A stretch of DNA of 64,000 nt from Micromonospora sp. C28SCA-DRY-2. Lineage in GTDB: Bacteria > Actinomycetota > Actinomycetes > Mycobacteriales > Micromonosporaceae. The notes under the pieces are model-generated. The model made no database searches, was not told the origin of the DNA, and saw nothing but the letters and a program-made list of their open reading frames with translations. Position numbers and translations under genes: made by a program. The stretch covers positions 367,501-431,500 of the forward strand of contig NZ_JAUMKD010000002.1 of the NCBI RefSeq assembly GCF_030519475.1. Reading direction: 5' to 3'. This document shows, one piece after another, positions 28,086 to 36,973 of the stretch (positions within the stretch are counted from its first letter, which is position 1; each line of letters starts with the position of its first letter).

Positions 28086-29549
28086 TCATGGCGCCGACCG
28101 CCCGACTCCGCTGCCATTCACGTTAGCGGAGCCGACGGCCCGCCAGATTGCGGGGTGGCGATCCCACCCGCCACTGGAGTCCTCCAGTTGCGCAGCCGTG
28201 GCGATCAGCCGCGCGTCGTCACCGTACCGGCCGGTCAGCAGCACCCCGACCGGCAGACCCTCGGCGGTCACGCCCACCGGCAGCGAGACGGACGGATCGC
28301 CGGTGACGTTGAAGATGGCGCAGTACGGCGAGAACCGGCGTTGCCGGTCGAAATCCTCCGCCGGGTCGCCGCCCTCGGTGAACCAGCCCACCGGCGCCTG
28401 CGGCGCGGCGAGGGTGGGGCAGAGCAGCAGGTCACAGCCGGCGGTGCGGTGCACACCGAGGCGTACCTGCGCCTGGAGCTCGCCGAGCGTGGTGGTGAGG
28501 GTGGCCGCGGAGATCGCCGCGCCGCGGGCCCGCAGGTGGCGGGTCAGCGGCAGCAGTCGGCTCTCCAGCTCCGGCGGCACCGGGGCGAGCGCCAGCACGT
28601 ACCAGACGATCTCGAACAGCGGCCACGCCGCCGGCCCGAGCGGCGGCGGCACCTCGACCACCTCGTGGCCCGCCGCGGTGAGCAGCGCGGCGGCCCGGTC
28701 GACGGCGGCGACGCAGTCCGGGTGGACCGGTTCGTCGGCGAGCATCGGGGCGGTGAACCGGCCGATCCGCAGCCGGCCGGGGGCGGCCTGCCGGGCCGCG
28801 GCCAGGTAGCCGCCGGCCGGCGGCAGCGGCGGCAGGTACGGCTCCCCCGGCACCGGCTGCGCCAGCACGTCGAGCAGGGCCGCCACGTCGGCCACGGTCC
28901 GTCCGATCGGGCCGCTGGTGGGCAGGCCGAAGGCGCCGAAGCCGAGCGGGCCGCCGGAGACCAGCCCGCGGCTGGGCTTGTAGCCGATCAGGCCGCACAG
29001 CGACGCCGGGATGCGCAGCGAGCCGCCGCCGTCGGAGCCCTGTGCCACCGGCACCAGCCCGGCCGCCACCGCCGCCGCCGCGCCCCCGCTGGAGCCGCCC
29101 GCGGTGTACGCCAGGTGCCACGGGTTGCGGGCCGGCGGCGCGACCAGCCCCTCGGAGTAGAGCGAACAGCCGAGCTCCGATGTGGTGGTCTTGCCGAGGC
29201 TGACCAGCCCGGCGGCGCGCATGAAGCGGACCACGTCGGCGTCGACCGGCGGCACGAAGTCGGCGAAGGCGGCCGAGCCGAAGGTGGTCCGCACCCCGGC
29301 GGTGAGGGTGAGGTCCTTGATCGCGGTCGGTACGCCGTGCAGCGGCCCGCGCCGCTCGACCGGCACCGCGTCGGCGGCCCGGGCGGCCGCCCGCGCCAGT
29401 TCCGGCGTGACGGTGACGAACGCCCCGACCGTGTCGCCGAGCGCGGCGACCCGGTGCAGGTGGTGCTCGACGAGTTCCACGCTGGACAGCTCGCCACCGG
29501 CGATCGCGGCGGCCTGCTCCAGCGCGGTCAGGTCGTGCGGCTCGGCCAT
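28086..29549 (-). CDS. Amidase (amidase-signature family)
   Basis: A 487-residue amidase-signature enzyme. The Ser-cisSer-Lys triad is visible: Lys in [14 protein letters not shown] (about 85), the cis-Ser in the [14 protein letters not shown] loop (about 160) and the nucleophile Ser in [25 protein letters not shown] (about 184). It is the last gene of the tryptophan/kynurenine operon, 49 bases after the decarboxylase gene on the same strand. A formamidase is required in this pathway and none is otherwise visible, so this enzyme is a candidate for N-formylkynurenine hydrolysis. That is inference: known formamidases belong to other families. AGGA lies seven bases before the ATG. Confidence 0.88.
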   Translation of the reverse strand: MAEPHDLTALEQAAAIAGGELSSVELVEHHLHRVAALGDTVGAFVTVTPELARAAARAADAVPVERRGPLHGVPTAIKDLTLTAGVRTTFGSAAFADFVPPVDADVVRFMRAAGLVSLGKTTTSELGCSLYSEGLVAPPARNPWHLAYTAGGSSGGAAAAVAAGLVPVAQGSDGGGSLRIPASLCGLIGYKPSRGLVSGGPLGFGAFGLPTSGPIGRTVADVAALLDVLAQPVPGEPYLPPLPPAGGYLAAARQAAPGRLRIGRFTAPMLADEPVHPDCVAAVDRAAALLTAAGHEVVEVPPPLGPAAWPLFEIVWYVLALAPVPPELESRLLPLTRHLRARGAAISAATLTTTLGELQAQVRLGVHRTAGCDLLLCPTLAAPQAPVGWFTEGGDPAEDFDRQRRFSPYCAIFNVTGDPSVSLPVGVTAEGLPVGVLLTGRYGDDARLIATAAQLEDSSGGWDRHPAIWRAVGSANVNGSGVGRSAP

Positions 29550-29598
29550 CCCCTCATCCTGCCCGCCCACCTGCCGCCGGGCACGCAGACACGACCGG

Positions 29599-30639
29599 TC
29601 AGTCGGACTCCGACCGGCCGAGGAAGCGCAGGGCGTTGCCGCCGAGGAGCTTGTCGCGCTGGTCGGCGGTGAGGAAGTCGGCCCTGCGGACCACCTGCCC
29701 GACCGGCCGTTCGCCCAGCGGGTACGGGTAGTCGCTGCCGACCAGCACCCGGTCCTCCCCCATGGTGTCCACCAGCAGCCGCAGCGCGGCCGGCTCGAAG
29801 ACCACCGAGTCGACGCAGAACCGGTCGACGTAGCTGCTGGGCGGGGCGGTCGAGGAGCCCCGGACCAGGTCGCCGCGGCGGTGCCAGGCGTTGTCCGCCC
29901 GGCCCAGCCAGAACGGGAAGCTGCCGCCGCCGTGCGCGAAGCAGATCCGCAGCGTCTCCGGCACCCGGTCGAAGACGCCACCGAGGATCAGCGCCAGCAC
30001 CGACAGGTGGGTCTCGGCCGGCATGCCGGTGAGCCAGCGGGCCATCCACCGGTCCAACCGGGGGCCGCCGGGCATGTCCCACGGGTGGACGAAGACCGGC
30101 GCGCCCACCCGGGCGCAGTGGGTGAGGAACTCGACGATGCCGCCGTCGTCCAGGTCGCGGTCGCCCACGTGGTTGCCGATCTCGACGCCCGCGTGCCCCG
30201 CGGCCAGGCAGCGGTCCAGTTCGGCGCAGGCGGCCGCCGGATCCTGCAACGGCACCTGGCAGAACGGCACCAGCCGCCCGCCGCCGGCCGCGGTCACCTC
30301 CAGGGTGAGGTCGTTGAAGATCCGGGCCACCTTCGCCGCCTGGTCGGCCGGCCGGTCGTAGCCGAAGAAGACCGGGGTGGGCGAGACGACCTGGAGGTCG
30401 ACACCGTCGGCGGCCATGTCCGCCAGCCGGGTCGGCGCGTCCCAGCAGGACGCGCCGATCGGGCGGAACTCCGTCTCGCCCACCATGATCATGGCGGCGC
30501 GTTCGGAGTCGACCCGCAGCCACGGCCAGCCGGACCCGCCGCACGCGGCGCCGAGGTCCGGCCAACCCTTCGGTACGACGTGCGTGTGCACGTCCACCAC
30601 CGGGGACCGGCCCGGCCGGCCCTCGACGGCAGCGGCCAT
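29599..30639 (-). CDS. nbaD: 2-Amino-3-carboxymuconate-6-semialdehyde decarboxylase (ACMSD, amidohydrolase fold)
   Basis: A 346-residue zinc-dependent non-hydrolytic amidohydrolase. Metal and catalytic segments are VVDVHTHVVPKGW (HxH), GVEIGNHVGDRDLDD, PVFVHPWDMPGG, RICFAHGGGSFPFWLGR and LVGSDYPYPLGE, all characteristic of ACMSD. It decarboxylates the unstable product of 3-hydroxyanthranilate dioxygenase, diverting it from quinolinate towards 2-aminomuconate semialdehyde. Its ATG overlaps the dioxygenase stop by one base (TGATG), so the two successive steps are translationally coupled. Confidence 0.92.
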   Translation of the reverse strand: MAAAVEGRPGRSPVVDVHTHVVPKGWPDLGAACGGSGWPWLRVDSERAAMIMVGETEFRPIGASCWDAPTRLADMAADGVDLQVVSPTPVFFGYDRPADQAAKVARIFNDLTLEVTAAGGGRLVPFCQVPLQDPAAACAELDRCLAAGHAGVEIGNHVGDRDLDDGGIVEFLTHCARVGAPVFVHPWDMPGGPRLDRWMARWLTGMPAETHLSVLALILGGVFDRVPETLRICFAHGGGSFPFWLGRADNAWHRRGDLVRGSSTAPPSSYVDRFCVDSVVFEPAALRLLVDTMGEDRVLVGSDYPYPLGERPVGQVVRRADFLTADQRDKLLGGNALRFLGRSESD

Positions 30640-31163
30640 CAGCCCTTCCCCGGATGCAGCGCGCCGCAGTTGTCGCAGGTCCGCGCGTTCTCGTCGGTGT
30701 AGAAGGCCTGGAAGACCGGGGGCAGGTCGGCGGCGATGTCGCGCACCTGGAGCTCCACCTCGTGCACCTTGTGCCCGCACTCCTGGCAGTACCACTGGAA
30801 CTTCTCCAGGGTGCCCTCCTCGCGGACCCGCTCGATCACCATGCCGATCGAGCCGGCCTCCGGCCGCTGCGGCGAGTGCGGGGTGTTGCGCGGCAGCATC
30901 CACATCTGACCCTCGCGGATGTGCACCGTCCGCGGCCCCTCCGGGGTCATCAGGTTGACGTGCATGTTGCCCTTGACCTGGTAGAAGAACTCCTCGTACG
31001 GGTCGACGTGGAAGTCGGTGCGCTGGTTCGGCCCGCCGACCACCATGACGATGAAGTCGTCGCTGCCCGGCAGCATCTCCTTGTTGCCCACCGGCGGCTT
31101 GAGCAGGTGCTGGTTCTCCGCGATCCACCCGGGAAAGCTGAACGGTTCGGCGATCTCGCTCAC
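30639..31163 (-). CDS. nbaC: 3-Hydroxyanthranilate 3,4-dioxygenase
   Basis: A 174-residue cupin dioxygenase that opens the aromatic ring of 3-hydroxyanthranilate. Predicted iron ligands are His52, Glu58 ([16 protein letters not shown]) and His96 ([12 protein letters not shown]); Arg48, Arg100 and Glu111 fit the substrate-binding residues. The C-terminal rubredoxin-like iron site is intact, with Cys126/129 (CQEC) and Cys163/166 (CDNC), as in the bacterial and fungal short form. The GTG start has AGGAGG six bases upstream and overlaps the deaminase stop by four bases (GTGA). Confidence 0.95.
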   Translation of the reverse strand: MSEIAEPFSFPGWIAENQHLLKPPVGNKEMLPGSDDFIVMVVGGPNQRTDFHVDPYEEFFYQVKGNMHVNLMTPEGPRTVHIREGQMWMLPRNTPHSPQRPEAGSIGMVIERVREEGTLEKFQWYCQECGHKVHEVELQVRDIAADLPPVFQAFYTDENARTCDNCGALHPGKG

Positions 31164-31591
31164 GACTGACCTCCTGAGGGGAGAAGGGCCACTGCCTGAA
31201 TCTCGATGAGCAGGTGCGGGTGCGGCAACTGGTGCACGGCGACGGTGGTGCGGGTCGGCCCGGTGGCGTCGAAGAACTCGGCCCACACCTCGTTGTAGCC
31301 GCCGAAGTCGTTCATGTTCACCAGGTACGAGGTGACCTGCACCAGGTCGGACAGCTCGGCGCCGACCGACCGCAGCAGGTCGCGGATGTTCTCGATCACG
31401 GCCCGGGTCTGCACCCGGATGTCCAGGTTGGTGGTGCCGAACTCGTCCACCTCGACACCGGCGAAGGTGTTGTCCGGCCGCCGGGACGACGTACCGGAGA
31501 CGAAGACGAACCCACCGGCCACCTTGACGTGCGGAAACGCGCCCCGCGGCACAGCCTTCCCGGCGACGACGCGCGCCTCGACCCCGCTCAT
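31160..31591 (-). CDS. RidA-family 2-aminomuconate deaminase
   Basis: A 143-residue member of the RidA/YjgF family. The family signature is visible in [57 protein letters not shown] and the terminal [15 protein letters not shown]. Position in the operon identifies it as the deaminase turning 2-aminomuconate into 4-oxalocrotonate (AmnD/NbaF role). The ATG overlaps the stop of the upstream 72-codon interposed ORF, and the gene's own stop overlaps the dioxygenase start, so it is coupled on both sides. Confidence 0.88.
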   Translation of the reverse strand: MSGVEARVVAGKAVPRGAFPHVKVAGGFVFVSGTSSRRPDNTFAGVEVDEFGTTNLDIRVQTRAVIENIRDLLRSVGAELSDLVQVTSYLVNMNDFGGYNEVWAEFFDATGPTRTTVAVHQLPHPHLLIEIQAVALLPSGGQS

Positions 31592-31806
31592 GACCCACCA
31601 CCTGGCAGCGACGCGCGGACGGCGAACACGACGGGGTTCCGGGCAGCCCGCCCGGCGAGGGGACGCGGCCCACCGGCCGACGCGCGGACGGCGACCACGA
31701 CCGGGTTCCGGGCAGCCCGCCCGGCGGAGGGATCAAGCCTGACCGCCCGGAGCCGGGTGGGCTGCCCGGGACCCCCCACGCCGATCCCCACGCGCCGCCC
31801 GATCAC
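31588..31806 (-). CDS. Interposed 72-residue ORF coupling the decarboxylase gene to ridA
   Basis: A GTG-started ORF ([14 protein letters not shown]...) whose start overlaps the stop of the upstream decarboxylase gene by four bases (GTGA) and whose stop overlaps the ATG of the deaminase gene (ATGA). It fills the gap exactly. It encodes a duplicated segment, [10 protein letters not shown] followed by V or F and AVRAS, produced by the 51-bp direct repeat in the DNA. There is no known domain, and composition is Arg/Gly/Val. It may be translated merely to carry ribosomes across the gap and may give no functional protein. The AGGTGG near its end is the deaminase Shine-Dalgarno sequence. Confidence 0.5.
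   Translation of the reverse strand: MIGRRVGIGVGGPGQPTRLRAVRLDPSAGRAARNPVVVAVRASAGGPRPLAGRAARNPVVFAVRASLPGGGS
31610..31730. repeat. 51-bp direct repeat, two copies
   Basis: Copies at 31610-31660 and 31679-31730 differ at only two positions and by one inserted G; both contain GGGTTCCGGGCAGCCCGCCC. The period is 69 bases (23 codons), so the interposed ORF stays in frame across both copies. Confidence 0.85.
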
Positions 31807-32576
31807 GACGCCGCCCGGAGCGAAGCGGTGCCGAGCTTCTCGACGACCGCCCGGACGTGGGCGCCCGGACGCAACGGCACGGCGGCCGTCGCGGCGCCGG
31901 CCAGGAAGACCCAGCCGGGCTGCATCCGCACCCCGTGCCGGCCGGCCAGCCGGATCCCCTCGTCCAGCGCCCGGCGGGGATCGCCGAGGATGGCCGCGGT
32001 CGAGCCGACCTGCGCCACCCGGCCGTCGATCTCCAGCAGCACGCCGAGGTTGTCCAGCCCGTCCGGCACCGGGGACCACGGGCCGACCACGAACGCGGCG
32101 GCCGAGGTGTTGTCGGCGATCACGTCGGGCAGCGAGAAGGTGAAGTTCGCGTAGCGGGAGTCGATCAGCTCGATGGCCGGCGCGACGGCGCGGACCGCGT
32201 CCCGGAACTCGCCGACCGGCTCGCCCGGCTGGGGCAGCCGGTCCAGCAGGAACGCCACCTCCGGCTCGACCCGGGGGTGGATGTGGTCGGCCGGATCGAC
32301 GCTGCCCCCGTCGGGCACCCGCATCACGTCGGTGAGCCGGCCCCAGATCACCTCGTCCACGCCGACCTGGGCCATCTTGGCCCTGCTGGTCAGCCCCATC
32401 TTCAGCCCGACCAGCCGCTCGCCCCGGTCGATCCGGCGTTGCAGCAGCGCGGTCTGCACCGCGTACGCGCCGTCGACGTCCAATCCGGTCTCGGCGGCGA
32501 GCTGCGGAATCGCGGTGGCGGTGTCGGCGGCCGCACCCAGCTTCTCGGCGATCCCCGCGATGTCCGGCCCGATCAC
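31803..32576 (-). CDS. 2-Oxo-3-hexenedioate (4-oxalocrotonate) decarboxylase, FAH-fold
   Basis: A 257-residue enzyme of the hydratase/decarboxylase family. Metal and catalytic segments are [35 protein letters not shown] (Glu ligands) and [27 protein letters not shown]. It decarboxylates 4-oxalocrotonate to 2-oxopent-4-enoate and usually forms a complex with the next enzyme, the hydratase, which is its paralogue at 34609-35418. The assignment of decarboxylase to this copy and hydratase to the other rests on operon order and local motifs ([11 protein letters not shown] here). The GTG start has AAGGAGGAG upstream and overlaps the aldolase stop by four bases. Confidence 0.85.
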   Translation of the reverse strand: MIGPDIAGIAEKLGAAADTATAIPQLAAETGLDVDGAYAVQTALLQRRIDRGERLVGLKMGLTSRAKMAQVGVDEVIWGRLTDVMRVPDGGSVDPADHIHPRVEPEVAFLLDRLPQPGEPVGEFRDAVRAVAPAIELIDSRYANFTFSLPDVIADNTSAAAFVVGPWSPVPDGLDNLGVLLEIDGRVAQVGSTAAILGDPRRALDEGIRLAGRHGVRMQPGWVFLAGAATAAVPLRPGAHVRAVVEKLGTASLRAAS

Positions 32577-33628
32577 GACTCCTCCTTGGCGGCGAGGTCC
32601 AGCGCCACGTCCACGATCATGTCCTCCTGGCCGCCCACCATCCGGCGCCGACCCAGCTCGACCAGGATCGACCGGACGTCCACCCCGTACCTGGCGGACG
32701 CCCGCTCGGCGTGCCGCAGGAAGCTGGAGTAGACCCCGGCGTAGCCCAGCGAGAGCGTCTCCCGGTCGACCTGGACCGGCCGGTCCTGCAACGGGCGGAC
32801 CAGGTCGTCGGCCGCGTCCATCAGGGCGAACACGTCGCAGCCGTGCTTCCAGCCGTGCAGCTCGGCGACCGCGACGAAGACCTCCAGCGGGGCGTTGCCC
32901 GCCCCGGCGCCCTGGCCGGCCAGCGAGGCGTCCACCCGGACGGTCCGGCCGTGCGGCGACCCCAGCGGCCCGGCGCCGAGGATCCGGCCGTGTTCCACCG
33001 CCACCACGCTGTTGGCCACCCCCAGCGACAGGTTGTGGTGCGCGTGGATGCCGATCTGCGTCTCCGGCTCCAGCACCTGCCGGTACGCGTCGACCCGCTC
33101 GGCCACGTCGGACATCAGCAGCCGACCGCCGGAGTCGGTGACGTAGACGCAGTGCGCCCCGTACGACTCCATCAGCTTGGCCTGCCCGGCCAGCCCGGCC
33201 GGGTCGAACATGTGCGACATCATCAGGAAGCCCGAGACGTCCATGCCGTTCTCCCGGGCCCAGGAGATGTGCTGGGCCGAGATGTCCGCCTCGGTGCAGT
33301 GGGTGGCGATCCGCACGCTGGTCACCCCGAGCGCCTTCGCCGCCTTCAGGTCGGCGATGGTGCCGATGCCGGGCAGCAGCAGGGTGGTGAGTTTCGCGCT
33401 GGTCAGCACCTCGGCGGCCGCCGCGATCCACTCGGCGTCGCTGGCCGCGCCGTGGCCGTAGTTGACGCTGGACCCGGCGAGGCCGTCGCCGTGCGCCACC
33501 TCGATCGCGGCCACCCCGGCCGCGTCCACCGCGGCCGCGATGGTGCGGACCTGGTCGACGGTGTAGCGGTGGGCGATGGCGTGCATGCCGTCGCGCAGCG
33601 TCACGTCCTGGATGTAGAGATCGGTCAT
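32573..33628 (-). CDS. dmpG: 4-Hydroxy-2-oxovalerate aldolase
   Basis: A 351-residue DmpG/MhpE-type pyruvate aldolase. It splits 4-hydroxy-2-oxovalerate into pyruvate and acetaldehyde, and channels acetaldehyde to the dehydrogenase encoded upstream. Motifs: [12 protein letters not shown] with the catalytic Arg and metal-binding Asp; the metal-binding His pair in [17 protein letters not shown]; the communication region [17 protein letters not shown]. The C-terminal dimerisation/channel segment is present. ATGA overlap with the dehydrogenase stop, and GTGA overlap with the decarboxylase start. Confidence 0.96.
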   Translation of the reverse strand: MTDLYIQDVTLRDGMHAIAHRYTVDQVRTIAAAVDAAGVAAIEVAHGDGLAGSSVNYGHGAASDAEWIAAAAEVLTSAKLTTLLLPGIGTIADLKAAKALGVTSVRIATHCTEADISAQHISWARENGMDVSGFLMMSHMFDPAGLAGQAKLMESYGAHCVYVTDSGGRLLMSDVAERVDAYRQVLEPETQIGIHAHHNLSLGVANSVVAVEHGRILGAGPLGSPHGRTVRVDASLAGQGAGAGNAPLEVFVAVAELHGWKHGCDVFALMDAADDLVRPLQDRPVQVDRETLSLGYAGVYSSFLRHAERASARYGVDVRSILVELGRRRMVGGQEDMIVDVALDLAAKEES

Positions 33629-34569
33629 CGCGCGGCCACCTCCGTCGTGCCGGCGGCCCGCAGGGCGACCAGCCGCTCGGCGGTCCGCAGCGCGGCCGAG
33701 GTCATGATGTCCAGGTTCCCGGCGTACGCGGGCAGGTAGTGTCCGGCGCCGGAGACCTCCAGGAAGACCGAGACCTGCAGGCCGGTCAGGTGCCGGCCCA
33801 GCGTCGGCAGGTAGCTGTCCACCCGGTCGAACTGCACGTCCTGCTTGAGCCGGTAGCCCGGCACGTACTCCTGGACGGTCGCCACCATCTCGGCGACGGA
33901 GGCGGCGATCGCGGCCCGGTCGGCGTCGGCGTCCGGGCAGAGGCAGTAGACGGTGTCCCGCATCAGCAGCGGCGGGTCGGCCGGGTTCAGCACGATGATC
34001 GCCTTGCCCCGCTCGGCACCGCCGACCACCTCGATCGCCCGGGCGGTGGTCTCGGTGAACTCGTCGATGTTGGCCCGGGTGCCCGGCCCGGCCGACTTCG
34101 AGGCGATCGAGGCGACGATCTCCCCGTACACCACCGGGGTGACCCGGCCGACCGCCGCGACGATCGGCACGGTGGCCTGCCCACCGCAGGTGACCATGTT
34201 GACGTTGCCCTCGTGCAGGTGCTCGTCGAGGTTGACCGGCGGCACCACGTACGGGCCGATGGCGGCCGGGGTCAGGTCCACCACGGTCCGGCCGTGCGCG
34301 CGCAGCACCTCGTGGTGGCGCCGGTGCGCGCCGGCCGAGGTGGCGTCGAAGACCAGTTCGACGTCGGCGAACTCGGGCATCGCCACCAGGCCGTCCACGC
34401 CCTCGGCGGTGATGGCCACGCCGAGCCGCCGGGCCCGGGCCAGGCCGTCCGACCCGGGGTCGATGCCGGCCATCGCCACCATCCGCAGCGCCTCCGACAG
34501 CCGGAGCACCTTGATCATCAGATCGGTGCCGATGTTGCCGGACCCGAGCACGGCCACCCCGACAGTCAT
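33625..34569 (-). CDS. dmpF: Acetaldehyde dehydrogenase (acylating)
   Basis: A 314-residue DmpF/MhpF-type enzyme that oxidises channelled acetaldehyde to acetyl-CoA with NAD and CoA. The nucleotide-binding start is [18 protein letters not shown], the catalytic Cys is in [16 protein letters not shown] (about residue 128), and the [14 protein letters not shown] and [22 protein letters not shown] segments are family-typical. It forms the bifunctional complex with the aldolase. The ATG overlaps the stop of a short interposed ORF by four bases; GGGAG within that ORF is the Shine-Dalgarno sequence. Confidence 0.96.
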   Translation of the reverse strand: MTVGVAVLGSGNIGTDLMIKVLRLSEALRMVAMAGIDPGSDGLARARRLGVAITAEGVDGLVAMPEFADVELVFDATSAGAHRRHHEVLRAHGRTVVDLTPAAIGPYVVPPVNLDEHLHEGNVNMVTCGGQATVPIVAAVGRVTPVVYGEIVASIASKSAGPGTRANIDEFTETTARAIEVVGGAERGKAIIVLNPADPPLLMRDTVYCLCPDADADRAAIAASVAEMVATVQEYVPGYRLKQDVQFDRVDSYLPTLGRHLTGLQVSVFLEVSGAGHYLPAYAGNLDIMTSAALRTAERLVALRAAGTTEVAAR

Positions 34570-34625
34570 GCGGTGTCTCCCTCTGTTCGCGACTGCGGGC
34601 TCGCGAGCTCACTCCTCGCGCTCAC
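34566..34625 (-). CDS. Interposed 19-residue ORF between hydratase and dmpF
   Basis: Encodes [19 protein letters not shown]. Its GTG lies inside the last codons of the hydratase gene, and its TGA overlaps the dmpF ATG (ATGA). It therefore bridges the 39-base gap between the hydratase stop (34609) and the dmpF start. The hydratase tail ([11 protein letters not shown]) reads through the same DNA in another frame and looks like an added extension. Probably a translation-coupling element rather than a functional peptide. Confidence 0.4.
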   Translation of the reverse strand: MSARSELASPQSRTEGDTA

Positions 34626-35418
34626 GATGCCCCTCCGAGGACGAGAAACAGGTCCGGACCGAGCCGAGGCCGGAGATCCGGGCCTCGTACGCCGCGCCCG
34701 GGGTGACCGGCACCATCGGGCCGAGCGCCCCGGAGAGCACCACGTCACCGGCGCGCAGGGGATCGCCGGAGCGGGCCATCGTGCGGGCCAGCCACTCCAG
34801 CGCGTGCAGCGGGTTGCCCAGGCAGGCCGCCCCGGCACCGACCGAGACCGGCTCCCCCGCGTGTTCCAGCACCATCCCGCAGAGCCGCAGGTCCACGTCG
34901 GTGAGCCGGCGCGGCGTGGTGCCGAGCACGAACAGCCCGCTGGAGGCGTTGTCGGCGACGGTGTCCACGATGGAGATGTCCCAGCCGGCCACCCGGGAGT
35001 CGACGACCTCGATGGCCGGCAGCACGTGGTCGACCGCGCGGGTCAGGTCGGCGGTGGTGACCCGCTCGTCGGGCAGGTCCGTGCCGAGCACGAAGGCCAC
35101 CTCCGCCTCCACCCGGGGCTGGAGCAGCCGGTCCAGGCCGACCTCCGCGCCGTCGGGCACCGCCATGCTGTCCAGCAGCACCCCGAAGTCCGGCTGGTAG
35201 ACGCCGAAGCTCTCCTGCACCGCCCGGGAGGTCAGCCCGATCTTCGCGCCCACCCGCCGGTGCCCCCGCTGCAGCCACTGCCGCACCTGGAGCTGCTGCA
35301 CCACGTACGCGGACGTGACGTCCCCCTCGGGCAGCAGCCGCCCGCGCAGCGGCGGGCAGGGCTTGCCGCTCTCCCGCGCCTCGACCAGTTCCCGGGCCGC
35401 GGCCTCGTAATCGCTCAT
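34609..35418 (-). CDS. 2-Oxopent-4-enoate hydratase, FAH-fold
   Basis: A 269-residue enzyme of the MhpD/DmpE hydratase family that adds water to 2-oxopent-4-enoate, giving 4-hydroxy-2-oxovalerate. Motifs are [37 protein letters not shown] (metal-binding Glu residues), [28 protein letters not shown] and [15 protein letters not shown]. It is a paralogue of the decarboxylase at 31803. The last about 15 residues are unusual and coincide with an interposed coupling element. The ATG overlaps the stop of a 17-residue ORF (ATGA), which also supplies the GGGGAG Shine-Dalgarno sequence. Confidence 0.9.
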   Translation of the reverse strand: MSDYEAAARELVEARESGKPCPPLRGRLLPEGDVTSAYVVQQLQVRQWLQRGHRRVGAKIGLTSRAVQESFGVYQPDFGVLLDSMAVPDGAEVGLDRLLQPRVEAEVAFVLGTDLPDERVTTADLTRAVDHVLPAIEVVDSRVAGWDISIVDTVADNASSGLFVLGTTPRRLTDVDLRLCGMVLEHAGEPVSVGAGAACLGNPLHALEWLARTMARSGDPLRAGDVVLSGALGPMVPVTPGAAYEARISGLGSVRTCFSSSEGHREREE

Positions 35419-35468
35419 CTCGGCTCCCCGGTGCTGCGCCTGGTGATTCGCTCGCTGCGCTCGCTCAT
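35415..35468 (-). CDS. Interposed 17-residue ORF (MSERSER type) between ALDH and hydratase
   Basis: Encodes [17 protein letters not shown]. Its ATG overlaps the stop of the aldehyde dehydrogenase gene and its TGA overlaps the ATG of the hydratase gene, both as ATGA. The first 35 bases align closely with the interposed ORF at 38304-38387 (ATGAGCGAGCG, then AGCG, GCGAATCA and CAGG in both). The two therefore appear to be copies of one element inserted at two junctions of the same operon. Confidence 0.5.
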   Translation of the reverse strand: MSERSERITRRSTGEPR

Positions 35469-36973
35469 GACAGGTCCACGCAGACGTTGGTGAGTTCGGA
35501 GTAGAAGTCCAGCGAGTGCAGGCCGCCCTCGCGCCCGATGCCGGACGCCTTCACCCCGCCGAACGGGGTGCGCAGGTCGCGCAGGAACCAGGTGTTCACC
35601 CAGACGATCCCGGCGTCCAGCCGGGCCCCGGCCCGGTGCGCCCGGCCGACGTCCCGGGTCCACACCGTCGCGGCCAGGCCGTACTCGGTGCCGTTGGCCA
35701 GCGCGTACGCCTCGTCCTCGTCGTCGAACGGGGCCACGTGCACCACCGGGCCGAAGATCTCCTCGCGGTTGGTCCGGGCGTCCGGGCCGAGCCCGGTGAG
35801 CACCGTCGGCTGCACGTACGCCCCGCCGTCGCGGGCGTCGCCGAAGCGGGGCGTCCCGCCCCCGGTCAGCACCCCGGCGCCCTCGGTGCGGGCCAGGTCG
35901 TAGTAACCGAGCACCTTGTCCCGGTGGGCGTGCGAGATCAGGGGCATGTTCGCCGTGGCCTCGTCGGCCGGCCACCCGTACGCCAGCTCGCCGGCCCGCT
36001 TCGCCAGCCGCTCGGTGAACTCGGCGAAGACCGGCCGCTGCACGTAGATGCGTTCGGTGCAGAGGCAGACCTGGCCGCCGTTGGTGAAGCTGGACCGCAC
36101 CGAGCCGGCCACCGCCGCGTCCAGGTCGGCGTCGGCGAAGACCAGCCCGGCGTTCTTGCCGCCCAGCTCGAAGGAGACCGCCTTCACCCCGTCGGCGGCG
36201 GCCCGCATGATGGCGCTGCCGGTGGCCGACTCGCCGGTGAAGGTGATCGCGTCGACGTCCGGGTGCCGGGTGAGGAACTCCCCGGCCGAGTCCGGGCCGA
36301 AGCCGTGCACCAGGTTGAACACCCCGGCCGGCACCCCGGCCGCGGCCATCACCTCGGCGAGCAGCGTCGCCGAGGCCGGGGTCTCCTCGCTCGGCTTCAC
36401 CACCACCGCGTTGCCACAGGCCAGCGCCGGGGCCACCTTCCAGGTGAGCAGCAGCAGCGGCAGGTTCCACGGCACGATGACCGCCACCACGCCGACCGGC
36501 TTGCGGACCGCGTAGTTCAGCGCCCGGCCCCCGGTCGGGGTGACAGTGGTGAACGACTCGGTCGGCGCGGTCGCCACGATCTCGGCGAAGGCCCGGAAGT
36601 TCGCCGCCCCGCGCGGGATGTCCAGGGTGCGGGCCTGCGAGATGGCCTTGCCGGTGTCGGCCACCTCGGCGGCGACCAGGTCGTCGAAGCGGCGTTCCAG
36701 CTCGTCCGCGACCCGGCGCAGCACCTCGGCCCGCTCCCGCTCGCCGAGGCGGCCCCACGGCCCGCGCAGCGCCGCCCGGGCGGCGGCCACCGCGTCGTCC
36801 ACCGTGGACCGGTCGGCCTCGGCCACCTCGAAGACCGGTTCCCCGGTCACCGGGCTGGCCTTGGTGAAGGTCTTCCCGGCCGGGACGAACTCGCCGGCGA
36901 CGAAGTTGCGCAGCAGGCCCGGCCCGTCCGGCGCCCGCCCGGTCATCAACCGGGGATCCCAGACCACCGTCAT
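35465..36973 (-). CDS. 2-Aminomuconate-6-semialdehyde dehydrogenase (ALDH superfamily)
   Basis: A 502-residue NAD-dependent aldehyde dehydrogenase. Catalytic Cys is in FTNGGQVCLCTERIYV, the general-base Glu in SFELGGKNAGLVF, and the coenzyme fold has VIVPWNLPLLLLTWKVAPAL and FTGESATGSAIM. The family includes 2-hydroxymuconate and 2-aminomuconate semialdehyde dehydrogenases; the neighbouring ACMSD and deaminase make the amino form the likely substrate. Its ATG overlaps the kmo stop by one base (TGATG). The gene ends in the overlap with the 17-residue interposed ORF. Confidence 0.92.
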   Translation of the reverse strand: MTVVWDPRLMTGRAPDGPGLLRNFVAGEFVPAGKTFTKASPVTGEPVFEVAEADRSTVDDAVAAARAALRGPWGRLGERERAEVLRRVADELERRFDDLVAAEVADTGKAISQARTLDIPRGAANFRAFAEIVATAPTESFTTVTPTGGRALNYAVRKPVGVVAVIVPWNLPLLLLTWKVAPALACGNAVVVKPSEETPASATLLAEVMAAAGVPAGVFNLVHGFGPDSAGEFLTRHPDVDAITFTGESATGSAIMRAAADGVKAVSFELGGKNAGLVFADADLDAAVAGSVRSSFTNGGQVCLCTERIYVQRPVFAEFTERLAKRAGELAYGWPADEATANMPLISHAHRDKVLGYYDLARTEGAGVLTGGGTPRFGDARDGGAYVQPTVLTGLGPDARTNREEIFGPVVHVAPFDDEDEAYALANGTEYGLAATVWTRDVGRAHRAGARLDAGIVWVNTWFLRDLRTPFGGVKASGIGREGGLHSLDFYSELTNVCVDLS

